From the NCBI RefSeq assembly GCF_001544295.1, contig NZ_BCQF01000028.1, positions 1-33,692 of the forward strand: 33,692 nucleotides of DNA, given 5' to 3'. Source of the stretch: Enterococcus pseudoavium NBRC 100491 (GTDB lineage Bacteria > Bacillota > Bacilli > Lactobacillales > Enterococcaceae). The position numbers and the translations under genes were made by a program. Each line of letters starts with the position of its first letter. Within the stretch, counting starts at the first letter, position 1. The notes beneath the pieces are model-generated. The model worked only from the letters and a program-made list of their open reading frames with translations, did not search any database and was not told where the DNA came from. This document shows, piece by piece, positions 15,488 to 23,122 of the stretch.

Positions 15488-16504
15488 CTAGACCGCCACT
15501 TCTTTAATCAAGACCCCTTGGCTTTTGATATAGGCTTTGGCTGCATTGAAATCAGCCTCCGTTCCGCCGTCGAATTGGACCAATAATTGACCATGCCGTT
15601 TTTCTTTTAAATAGCCAATATTGCCGCTGAGAATATTGGGACACAAAGGAAAATCCTTGGCGACTTTGGCTAAGACCGGCTCCGTTGCCTCGTCACCGAT
15701 AAATTGCAGCTGCACTAAGCGGCCACTGCCTTGATAAGCAGCTAAGACTTCTGCCGGTACATCATAACCGTCGTTCGCTCCGATAAACCGTTTGGTCGTT
15801 TCTTCTTGCGGTTGGGTAAAGAGATCGATCACTGGCCCGGCTTCGACAATCCGTCCGGCTTCCATCACAGCTACCCGATCACAGATCCGTTGCACCACCT
15901 CGATCTCATGGGTAATCAAAAAAATCGTGATCCCCAATTCTTGATTGATTTTGGTCAATAACGCTAAAATCGAATCAGTCGTCTCTGGGTCTAAAGCACT
16001 GGTGGCTTCGTCCGATAATAAAATCTCCGGCTCATGAGCCAGAGCCCGGGCGATCGCCACACGTTGCCGCTGTCCACCGGATAATTGGGCGGGATAATGT
16101 TCTTGCTGCTCGGTCAAACCCACTAAGGTCAAGTATTTTTCCACCCGTTCAGTAATAACTGCTTGGGGTAACCCTTCTAATTTTAAGGGTTTGGCGACAT
16201 TTTCATAGACTGTCGCGGTCGATAACAAATTATAGCCTTGAAAAATCATGCCGATCTTGCGTCTAGTTAACAATAATTCTTTTTTGGTGAGTTCTCGTAA
16301 ATTTTGACCATTGATCACAATTTCGCCGCTGGTCGGCGGTTCTAAAAAATTGATCATGCGAATCAGCGTTGACTTTCCGGCCCCGGAATAGCCTACCACT
16401 CCGAAGATCTCGCCTTGTTCAATCGTCAGATCGACCTCTTTGACTGCTTCGATCCGTCGTTTTTTTTGCTGATAAACTTTTGATACTTTTTTTAATTCAA
16501 TCAT
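15488..16504 (-). CDS. metN: Methionine ABC transporter ATP-binding protein
   Basis: Encodes 338 residues. Walker A GYSGAGKST (38-46), signature LSGGQ (141-145), Walker B ILLSDEATSALD (161-172). A C-terminal regulatory NIL domain (about 260-335) is present, which in MetN binds methionine and inhibits transport. The start has AGGAGG upstream, 30 bp after metQ. Confidence 0.97.
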   Translation of the reverse strand: MIELKKVSKVYQQKKRRIEAVKEVDLTIEQGEIFGVVGYSGAGKSTLIRMINFLEPPTSGEIVINGQNLRELTKKELLLTRRKIGMIFQGYNLLSTATVYENVAKPLKLEGLPQAVITERVEKYLTLVGLTEQQEHYPAQLSGGQRQRVAIARALAHEPEILLSDEATSALDPETTDSILALLTKINQELGITIFLITHEIEVVQRICDRVAVMEAGRIVEAGPVIDLFTQPQEETTKRFIGANDGYDVPAEVLAAYQGSGRLVQLQFIGDEATEPVLAKVAKDFPLCPNILSGNIGYLKEKRHGQLLVQFDGGTEADFNAAKAYIKSQGVLIKEVAV

Positions 16505-16534
16505 AGAAAGCCTCCTGTTAATGACCTGACGATT

Positions 16535-17359
16535 TTAAAATGCGGGAACGACAGAACCTTTGAATTTTTCTTCAATAAATTTTTTGGTTTCAGCCGATTG
16601 GTAATACTTTTTGATTTCTTTGACGATTTTGTCGTCTTTATTTTCAGTCCGGACGGCAAAGACATTGTAATTAGGGTTATCTTTCAATGGTTCATGGTAG
16701 ATCGCATCATCATTGATGGTTAAACCTGCTCCGAAAGCAAAATTCGTATTGATCGCCGCTGCTGCCAACTCCCCTAATTGAGAAGGAATCTGTGAAGCTT
16801 CCAATTCGACGATTTCAACGTTTTTAGGATTTTCAGCAATATCATTTTTCGTTGCTTTGATCTCTACACCGTCTTTCAATTTCAAGACACCAGCTTTTTC
16901 TAATAATTTCAATGCCCGATATTCGTTGGTTGGATCATTCGGCACCCCAATTTTATCGCCGGATTGAAGTTTACTTAAATTCGAAATCTTTTTAGAGTAA
17001 ACCCCTAATGGGAAAGCCACCGTTTTGAAGGCCGATTCAATTTTATAATCCTTATCTTTCACCTGTTGTTCTAAAAAAGAAAGTGTTTGATAGCTGTTTC
17101 CATCTAAATCGCCATCACTTAAGGCCGTATTCGGTGTATTGTAATCATCAAAACTTTTCACCTGAATCTCAAGCCCATCTTTTTTCGCCTGCTTGGCCAC
17201 TTCCTCTAGAATCTCTTGGTGGGGACCCGATGTCACACCAATCGTGACTTTTTTCTCATCCAATGGTTGGGCTTCACTTTTACTCCCACAGCCTGCCAAT
17301 AACCCGCTCACCGCAAGGGCGGCTACACTTAATAAAATCCCTTTACCTAATTTTTTCAT
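16535..17359 (-). CDS. metQ: Methionine-binding lipoprotein
   Basis: Encodes 274 residues. Lipoprotein signal with lipobox LAGC, Cys24 being lipidated after cleavage. The mature part is NLPA family: TIGVTSGPHQEIL, SDGDLDGNSYQTLSFLEQQ, VPNDPTNEYRALKLLEKAG and the ending FKGSVVPAF. It captures methionine outside the membrane for MetNI. The second ATG (17359) is preferred over 17365 because it is 8 rather than 2 bases from AGGAGG. It is first in the operon, behind the T-box. Confidence 0.96.
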   Translation of the reverse strand: MKKLGKGILLSVAALAVSGLLAGCGSKSEAQPLDEKKVTIGVTSGPHQEILEEVAKQAKKDGLEIQVKSFDDYNTPNTALSDGDLDGNSYQTLSFLEQQVKDKDYKIESAFKTVAFPLGVYSKKISNLSKLQSGDKIGVPNDPTNEYRALKLLEKAGVLKLKDGVEIKATKNDIAENPKNVEIVELEASQIPSQLGELAAAAINTNFAFGAGLTINDDAIYHEPLKDNPNYNVFAVRTENKDDKIVKEIKKYYQSAETKKFIEEKFKGSVVPAF

Positions 17360-17423
17360 CTTCATTTCCTCCTAATTTGTCCTATTTTTCTTCGAATGAT
17401 TCACGCTTCAACAATCTACCAAC

Positions 17424-17700
17424 AAAAAAAGCCCGCCCTCTTCCCACACTTAGTGTTGGAAAAGGACGAGCTGACTCGCGTTACCACCTTTATTTGCAAT
17501 CATCTCACAACGACTGCCTCGACAAGTACGATCATACTTGAGCGTTGTTAACGAGCGCTGCCCCGTCACTACCTACGTATCGATAGTGCCATTCAGAGAC
17601 CATTTTCTAAATTCTCCCGCATATCCGTTCTCACCTACCCGGACTCTCTTGGATGCTTCGTCATTTATACTTTTCTCTTCATCACGTTTTTTTGTTTAGC
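17424..17700 (-). ncRNA. Methionine T-box riboswitch (metQNI leader)
   Basis: Minus-strand leader. The T-box core reads GGTGGTAACGCG (17488-17477), close to the consensus AGGGTGGNACCGCG. Downstream is a terminator hairpin (about 17431-17470) ending in a T-run at 17424-17430. In stem I a specifier-loop candidate AUG sits at 17603-17601, flanked by AAGAGAG / GGTCTCT pairing segments, as for methionine specificity. Uncharged tRNA-Met would favour the antiterminator and switch on metQNI. Confidence 0.9.
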
Positions 17701-17715
17701 AAATTGATAAATCGT

Positions 17716-17744
17716 ATGTTACACGTCAAAAGAAAGACTGTCAA
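17716..17744 (-). promoter_or_regulatory. Promoter of the metQNI operon
   Basis: On the minus strand TTGACA (17744-17739) and TAACAT (17721-17716) are separated by 17 bases, followed by the T-box leader. Confidence 0.8.
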
Positions 17745-17857
17745 CATTTTTTATCATAAAAAACACAGTTGACTTTAATTTTAACAAGGAATAAACTAGT
17801 TGAAATCTCACTTAATACTTTTTTATTATCAGAAACTTTACTAAGGAGTTGGATTCA

Positions 17858-18925
17858 ATGGATATCTCTACCGAAGTACGTCCTGGCGCAAATCGCTACG
17901 TTAGCGGAGAAGGCATTCTCCAAGATTTGCCTAGCTATTTAGTTGGTTTTAAGAAGATTTCAATCATTACTGGCGAGAAATCGGCCGAAGCCTTCAAACA
18001 GTATTATCGAAAGGAACTAGACTACCCTACTTATCGCTATGACGGTAGTTCCAGCCAAGAAAATGCCCTCGAATTGACCGCCAAAATCGAAGAGGCTGAA
18101 CTGATTTTAGCCATCGGAGCGGGGCGAGTGATTGATACCGCCAAAATGGCGGCAGAAGCCTTGAACGCCGAGCTGATCGTCGTCCCTACCTTGATTTCAA
18201 ATTGTGCCCCTTTCACTCCGATCGTGGCTGTCTATCACCCTGATCGGACGTTTAAAGCGATTGGCTACATGAAACGCGCTCCTTTCTTGACCTTAGTAGA
18301 TTCCAAGTTTCTACTAGCGACACCAAAGGATTATTTCGTGGCCGGGATCGGTGATACCTTGGCCAAGTGGTATGAAATCGAAGGCCTTACCCGAAATTTA
18401 CCTGATGAACAAAAATCGGCTTACGTTCGCTTAGGAATCGCCAGCGCCAAAGCGATTCAAGAAATCTTATTAAACGATGCCATTCCAGCCATTCAAGACT
18501 TAGAAGCTCAAAAAGCCACACCGGCTTTCAGTCGAATCACCGATACGATTATCGGATTAGCCGGCGAAACTGGCGGCTTTGCTGCTTCATTTGGCCGTTC
18601 GGCTGGTGCCCATGCCGTCCATGACGGTCTTTCCTATCTGGCCGCTGCTCATGAACAGCTTCATGGGAAAAAAGTCGCTTACGGTATTCTGGTCCAGCTA
18701 GCCCATACCAATGATTTAAGAGAAATCAACAAATTAAAAACCTTTTACCAAGCAACTGGCCTACCACTAAAACTAAAAGAGCTGAATATTTCAGACACTT
18801 CAAAAGAAAACTTAGCACCTGTGATCAATCATGCGGCTTCAGCCAATGAAACCTTCAAGCTAGTTGATCCACAAATTACGGCCGATCAAGTTTATCAAGC
18901 CATTAAAACAGTCGAATCATTATAA
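17858..18925 (+). CDS. Iron-containing alcohol dehydrogenase family protein (GldA/HcxA-like)
   Basis: Encodes 355 residues. NAD(P)-dependent oxidoreductase with the Rossmann-type segment GAGRVIDTAK (compare GGGKxxDxAK of glycerol dehydrogenase) and PTLISNCAPFTPIVAVY. The metal site is visible: Asp in GIGDTLAKWYE, His in GAHAVHDGLS and His in HEQLHGKKVAYG. It is closest in layout to GldA and the HcxA/YbdH group that reduces 2-oxo acids, so the substrate could be glycerol or a 2-oxo acid. The ATG at 17858 is 9 bases from AAGGAG. It is divergent from the methionine operon. In E. coli, ybdH neighbours a methionine aminotransferase, but the link here is only by position. Confidence 0.9.
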   Translation: MDISTEVRPGANRYVSGEGILQDLPSYLVGFKKISIITGEKSAEAFKQYYRKELDYPTYRYDGSSSQENALELTAKIEEAELILAIGAGRVIDTAKMAAEALNAELIVVPTLISNCAPFTPIVAVYHPDRTFKAIGYMKRAPFLTLVDSKFLLATPKDYFVAGIGDTLAKWYEIEGLTRNLPDEQKSAYVRLGIASAKAIQEILLNDAIPAIQDLEAQKATPAFSRITDTIIGLAGETGGFAASFGRSAGAHAVHDGLSYLAAAHEQLHGKKVAYGILVQLAHTNDLREINKLKTFYQATGLPLKLKELNISDTSKENLAPVINHAASANETFKLVDPQITADQVYQAIKTVESL

Positions 18926-19905
18926 AGTTTACTTTTAAACCTTTGAGGTATACCTCAAAGGTTTTTTGTTTTGTCGTTTACTTCAAATAAAATAGCGGTT
19001 CACTTTAATCATCGCTAAAATAAAAAGCAAACCTTAAATAATATGATTAAACAAGTAATTTAATTAAAGTTTACCTTTTAAATTTGTAAAACAAAGTAAA
19101 CCTCAAATGATAATTATTCATTTTGAAGTTTACTTTGTTTATCGATATTGACCATATTTAAAGTAAACTTTTTAATTGATATAAAAAGTTTACTCTATTT
19201 ATTTGATTGCATCATCGGATTACTAGACTCATTTAGCGGTTGGCTCCCTTCAGGAACTAAACGAGTCCACAAAACGAGTCATTTGGGCTCTTTTTTAGCT
19301 CTATAAAGTTTACTTTTTTAAAAACAATCAAGTAAACCTTATATAAAAAGATTGAAGTTTACCTTTTAGTTAAACAATTTACCGTAATTAAAGTTGTTTA
19401 AGTTTACTTCATTTGTGAGTTTAAAAGTAAACTTTAAACGAATTGTAAATTTCGGTAAACTTTTTATTATAAGCATCACGGTATACTTTATTACAAATAG
19501 AGTTTACTTTATTAAATAGAAACAGGTAAACTTTATTTTATATCAAGTATCAGATAAAGTTTACTATTTGTTCAATTCAAGTAAACCTTAGAATATTAGA
19601 AGTTTACTTTTATTTTACATAGATATTGATTTAATAGCTTTTGAATTATTAAAAAGTTTACTTCATAAAATATAGAGTAAACTTTTTATTTAAATGGTGT
19701 TAACTCAAAAGATTTATTATCGTTTACCTCAAAATAATAAAAGTTTACTTTTAGATCTTATTTCAAGTTTACCTTTTATATATTAATAAAGTATACTTCA
19801 TTATTCCTTATTTAAAGTACACTTTATTAATAATGATTTGTAGTTTACTTATTTTATCGGTTTTATAGTAAACCTAATTGATATTTACCGTCATTTATAG
19901 TAAAC
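18926..19905. repeat. Centromere-like iteron array upstream of parA
   Basis: 26 exact copies of GTTTAC or GTAAAC, usually inside AAAGTTTACTTT-like 12-mers. Exact copies begin at 18927, 18976, 19069, 19096, 19128, 19163, 19188, 19308, 19332, 19357, 19402, 19427, 19455, 19502, 19526, 19559, 19581, 19602, 19656, 19677, 19722, 19743, 19767, 19843, 19868 and 19900. Variants: GTATAC (18948, 19481, 19791), GTTAAC (19699), GTACAC (19817). From 19402 on, spacing is mostly 21-28 bp. Both orientations occur. The array is very AT-rich and contains no gene. It probably binds the ParB-like protein as a parS and/or controls parA. Confidence 0.9.
18937..18966 (+). terminator. Palindromic terminator containing an iteron-like box
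   Basis: AAACCTTTGAGGTA (18937-18950) is followed immediately by its exact reverse complement (18951-18964) and a T-run. The centre TTTGAGGTATACCTCAAA is a symmetrical variant of the neighbouring GTAAACCTCAAA iterons. Confidence 0.85.
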
Positions 19906-19936
19906 TTTAAAAGAGAAACTAGGATTGGAGATTGTT

Positions 19937-20785
19937 ATGCCAAAAAAAGCTGAAACATATGTAGTAGGAAATTTTAAGGGAGGCGTTGGAAAATCAACGA
20001 CCGTTCAAATGCTCTCATTTGAAAGTGCCTTTCGTAAAAAAAGAAAAACGCTGGTCATCGATTTGGATCCGCAAGGGAACACCAGTGATGTCTTATCCTT
20101 AACTGGTGAAAATTTCGGAAATGATACCTTACCAGAAGAATTTGACTCAACTATTTGGGAAGCCGTCCGTTCAGGGGACATCCAATCGTCAATTTATCAA
20201 ATTATTCCCAATTTAGATCTGATTCCTGCCAATATTTCCTTTTCTGATTTTCCCGATTATATGATCGAGAAATATCCGGGAGATAAAGTATCGCAATTTA
20301 AGTATATGGAGCGTTTGATTGAGCCGTTAAAAGAGGTTTATGACGTCATTTACATTGATGTACCGCCAACCATCAGTACTTATTCCAATGCTGCCATGTA
20401 CGTCGCGGAATATGTCATCGTGATTCTGCAAACCCAAGTGAAATCCCTTAAAGGGGCTCAAAATTACATTGATTACATGAATTTTTTCATTGAACAGTAC
20501 CAAACTGAGCTAGAAGTCGTGGGAATTGTTCCATTTATGATGCAAAAACGCGACTCAGTGGACCAAGAAATCTATACCGCTGCAAAAGAAATCTACGGCG
20601 CCCATCTTTTAAACACCGTTGTGCTAAATCAAAGTCGTTTAAAACGTTATGACGGGTCAGGAATTACCTATGAAATCAATAAAAATGGTAAAGTCGAGCA
20701 GTGGGACAAGCGGGCACATGAAGTTTTCGTCAATATTTTGGACGAAATTGATGAACATCGCTTGATATTAAGCGGAGAAGAGTAG
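19937..20785 (+). CDS. parA: ParA family partition ATPase
   Basis: Encodes 282 residues. Deviant Walker A KGGVGKST (14-21), Walker A' region LVIDLDPQGN and Walker B YIDVPPT. It is the same size as RepB/PrgP-type ParA proteins of enterococcal RepA_N plasmids and lacks an N-terminal DNA-binding domain. It is predicted to move plasmid copies apart by ATP-dependent DNA binding, together with the ParB-like protein encoded 12 bp downstream. The ATG at 19937 has GGAG 6 bases upstream; a TTG at 19925 is less likely. The last iteron lies 32 bp before the start codon, so the array probably also regulates the gene. Confidence 0.95.
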   Translation: MPKKAETYVVGNFKGGVGKSTTVQMLSFESAFRKKRKTLVIDLDPQGNTSDVLSLTGENFGNDTLPEEFDSTIWEAVRSGDIQSSIYQIIPNLDLIPANISFSDFPDYMIEKYPGDKVSQFKYMERLIEPLKEVYDVIYIDVPPTISTYSNAAMYVAEYVIVILQTQVKSLKGAQNYIDYMNFFIEQYQTELEVVGIVPFMMQKRDSVDQEIYTAAKEIYGAHLLNTVVLNQSRLKRYDGSGITYEINKNGKVEQWDKRAHEVFVNILDEIDEHRLILSGEE

Positions 20786-20797
20786 GGGAGACGTTAA

Positions 20798-21334
20798 ATG
20801 GCGAAAAAAATGAAGCTGGATTCGCTTTTAACGGCGAACAAAAAAAATAAAGGCATCGAAAAAATGTCTGAGTATTCTAATCAAGACAAAGAGGAAAAGA
20901 AACCCAGTTCTCAGGACCTCTTAGCCAACCGAACACTAAGCCCAGAAACCGATTTTCGACATTCTTCACTTCACGAAGAAACTAGACCTTTAAATGAAAA
21001 AAAGCCGCAAGAAAATACCCTGCATACACCTGATAGTGAACCCGGAAAGCGGGGGAGGAAGCGCCAATACTACGATCCTCGGCTAAAAGCATTGGAAATG
21101 CAAAAAATCTCAGCCCGAACGAAGATTCGGATGCAAAATTTGATCAATGCCAAATTTGATGGCTACACTCCAGATAAGATGATTGACTTCTTATATGATT
21201 ATTATTTGGAAAAGGGTCTATCAAGAGATGACCGTAATTTCTTGAATCAGCTTGAAGAAGCCTCTATGGAGGAGTATAAAGAGAAGCCGAAGTATCAAAA
21301 ATTATTCAAAGAATTAGAAAACGATGAGAATTAG
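20798..21334 (+). CDS. ParB-like centromere-binding protein (RepC/PrgO type)
   Basis: Encodes 178 residues. The first 90 or so are polar, charged and probably disordered. A basic patch, GKRGRKRQYYDPR, follows, then a compact helical region (SARTKIRMQNLINAKFDGYTPDKMIDFLYDYYLEKG split over residues 107-144) that could form a ribbon-helix-helix DNA-binding fold. It lacks the HTH of chromosomal ParB, as do RepC/PrgO partners of enterococcal RepA_N plasmids. It starts 12 bp after parA with GGGGAG upstream and is clearly co-transcribed. It should bind the GTTTAC boxes. Confidence 0.8.
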   Translation: MAKKMKLDSLLTANKKNKGIEKMSEYSNQDKEEKKPSSQDLLANRTLSPETDFRHSSLHEETRPLNEKKPQENTLHTPDSEPGKRGRKRQYYDPRLKALEMQKISARTKIRMQNLINAKFDGYTPDKMIDFLYDYYLEKGLSRDDRNFLNQLEEASMEEYKEKPKYQKLFKELENDEN

Positions 21335-21338
21335 GCTC

Positions 21339-21392
21339 AAAAAAAGTAAACCTCAATATAGGGAACTACCTATGTTACGGTTTACTTTTTTT
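21339..21392 (+). terminator. parAB terminator built from two inverted iterons
   Basis: AAAAAAAGTAAACC (21339-21352) pairs perfectly with GGTTTACTTTTTTT (21379-21392). The inner bases ATAGG and CCTAT (21358-21362 and 21369-21373) extend the hairpin. Each arm is itself a copy of the iteron, so the terminator and the DNA-binding boxes coincide. Confidence 0.85.
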
Positions 21393-21481
21393 GAAGTTAT
21401 CAATCAATTAAGTTTACCTTTATGATTGTTTATCTTTTTTTAAAGTTTACTTTTGAAATGGCAGAGGCTCTTCTTCGGGGG

Positions 21482-21529
21482 CTGTGGATAACTAATGAAC
21501 ACCTTATCCGCCTTACTTTTTATCCACAT
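21482..21529. promoter_or_regulatory. DnaA-box-like sites upstream of repA
   Basis: TGTGGATAA (about 21483-21491) is the reverse complement of the consensus TTATCCACA, and a direct TTATCCACA follows at about 21519-21527. A weaker TTATCC lies between them. The inverted pair sits between two groups of iterons, the arrangement expected near a replication origin. Confidence 0.75.
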
Positions 21530-21755
21530 TTTCTGTAGAAAGGAGGGCAGGGATTGTTTCAAATTGAGTTTACCTAAATTACTTTTACATCCTTTAATCA
21601 AGTAAACCTAAATTGTTTTTATTCCGCATTTACCGTAAACCTCAAATGCTTTTATAAACCAAATTAAAGTTAACTCAAAAAAAAGATGTTCAGGAATCGC
21701 TTTACAATAGGCTTTTAATCCCTTATTCTAGACATGTAGAAAAAAACGAAAAAAA

Positions 21756-21869
21756 GAGTTTAAAGATTTGGCGATCTTTAAACTCAAAGGTTTGAGCTAA
21801 TTTTGGCGAATTAGCCTGTCACATATAGATAAACTTATCAGGGTTAGAAAAATTGGTGTTTGCCTAACC
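21756..21869 (+). promoter_or_regulatory. repA leader with two hairpins
   Basis: A perfect 12-bp stem with a 6-base loop (GAGTTTAAAGAT at 21756-21767 with 21774-21785), but without a T-run, is followed by GGTTAG (21842-21847) paired with CTAACC (21864-21869). They lie between the last iterons and the repA start. Copy-number control by an antisense RNA or attenuation is possible but not shown. Confidence 0.45.
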
Positions 21870-21985
21870 TTTATTAAGTATACCATATTTTGGATACTTC
21901 CTCAATCAATTATCACGTGACAGTCAGCATTCCTTTAAGACCTTTCGTTACTAACTTTGAAAGTGAATTCAGGAGGTTTTTTGTC

Positions 21986-23068
21986 ATGTCCACACATTTA
22001 GATAACATCATGACTGCATCCAACTTACCAAACGGAAATTATATTCCCATTGATTTGAATCTAATAAATAATCCACAATATGAAAACTTATCGATTGAAG
22101 CCATGATGCTTCATGCTCTGTATACGATGCGAATGACTTGCAGTATCTACAATTCGCAAAAAGAGGGGACTTGGTTAGATGAAGCCGGGCTACCTTATAT
22201 TTATTTTTCAAATGAAGAGGCGGCCGAATTGTTGCGGGTCTCTGAACGAAAAGTCACCAATTTAAAAAACACGTTGTTGCAAGCCGGTTTGATCCAGGTG
22301 CAGCGTCATGGTCTCAAAAATTATCGTATTTATGTCGCTAATCCGCAAGCTCCCAAAAAGGATTGCGCGGTCAAATTAGCCTTTAAAAATTATACCAGCA
22401 CAAAAACACTCGCAGTTGTGGACAAAGCCCCAACGCCCGCTCACGAGTTATCCACTGTGGATAGAGAAGCAGAATCTGCGGCTTCGAACACGCAAAATTT
22501 GCTTACAAGTACACAAAAACAATTAGCAAAACAAACCACAAGAGCAACAAAAGTAACTAGCACGGGACCGCAAAAAGTCGCCGTAACGCAAGCCGAAAGT
22601 CTGATTGACGGGCTAGCCGCTCGTTATGCTCATTTGTTGCCGCAACAAGCCTTTCAACGATTTTTACCGTTTTGTGATGGGCAATACCAAAAAGCCCGCT
22701 GGTTTGTCGACACGATTTTTAAAGCTAAATATGCCAGCACCCAGCAATATATCCAAGCCGGTTTACCGGCTGAGGCCGAAGTTTTGACCTTTGAACACAA
22801 TGAGTATTTTAGAGCGGACATCAGTGATGCGATCGCCAAAGCCTTGGAACAAATGTATCGCTATCAGACCGTCAAAAATCCCGAAGGCTTCTTTTTCGCC
22901 TTTATGAAAGGCTTCTTTACCGAAAAAACCCGTCAATATCTAGTCGATCATTATCAGCTAACGCCTGAATTGCAACAAACGCTTTCAAGCCTGCAATTAA
23001 CAATTCAACAAAAAAAGACCCGAAAAAAGCCGCAAAAATCACAAAAAGTCGCGCAAAAGGCCTCCTAA
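21986..23068 (+). CDS. repA: RepA_N family replication initiator
   Basis: Encodes 360 residues from the ATG at 21986, which has AGGAGG about 9 bases upstream; upstream in-frame sequence lacks a binding site. Residues 15-120 match the RepA_N pattern: PIDLNLINNPQYENLSIEA, YTMRMTCSIYN, GTWLDEAGLPYIYFSNEEAAELL, VTNLKNTLLQAGLIQVQR and NYRIYVANP. The middle (about 130-200) is low complexity and Thr/Gln-rich, where the origin often lies in this family. A basic C-terminal tail (KKTRKKPQKSQK) ends the protein. Such proteins initiate theta replication of enterococcal plasmids like pAD1. Confidence 0.9.
   Translation: MSTHLDNIMTASNLPNGNYIPIDLNLINNPQYENLSIEAMMLHALYTMRMTCSIYNSQKEGTWLDEAGLPYIYFSNEEAAELLRVSERKVTNLKNTLLQAGLIQVQRHGLKNYRIYVANPQAPKKDCAVKLAFKNYTSTKTLAVVDKAPTPAHELSTVDREAESAASNTQNLLTSTQKQLAKQTTRATKVTSTGPQKVAVTQAESLIDGLAARYAHLLPQQAFQRFLPFCDGQYQKARWFVDTIFKAKYASTQQYIQAGLPAEAEVLTFEHNEYFRADISDAIAKALEQMYRYQTVKNPEGFFFAFMKGFFTEKTRQYLVDHYQLTPELQQTLSSLQLTIQQKKTRKKPQKSQKVAQKAS
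22446..22465 (+). other. Candidate replication origin element inside repA
   Basis: TATCCAC at 22449-22455 and GTGGATA at 22457-22463 form a 7-bp inverted repeat around one T, giving two overlapping DnaA-box-like sequences each one mismatch from consensus. TGTGGACAA lies just upstream near 22419. RepA_N plasmids such as pAD1 carry the origin inside repA, so this is a reasonable candidate; it is inference. Confidence 0.5.
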
Positions 23069-23081
23069 GAACTAAAACCTT

Positions 23082-23090
23082 TGTTATAAT
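23082..23090 (+). promoter_or_regulatory. Promoter of the ClC gene
   Basis: TTGTTATAAT carries an extended -10 (TGTTATAAT) ending at 23090. No strong -35 is seen. The start codon is 32 bases further on. Confidence 0.6.
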
Positions 23091-23122
23091 GTAGCGGAGT
23101 CTAACAAAGAAAGGTTAATTTT

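Larger units (their letters stand above)
21339..21640. repeat. Second iteron cluster between parB and repA
   Basis: Seven exact GTTTAC/GTAAAC boxes (21346, 21380, 21412, 21445, 21568, 21602, 21635), mostly in forms such as GTTTACCTTT and GTAAACCTCAAA, plus a GTTAAC variant at 21669. Boxes here are about 32-34 bp apart within each subgroup, wider than in the upstream array. DnaA-box-like sequences lie in the gap. Confidence 0.9.

Noticed and set aside
18926-19905. CRISPR-like repeated structure
   Set aside because: The repeat unit is only about 6-12 bp, occurs in both orientations, has spacers of variable length (about 15 to over 100 bp) and has no cas genes nearby. Iterons explain it better.
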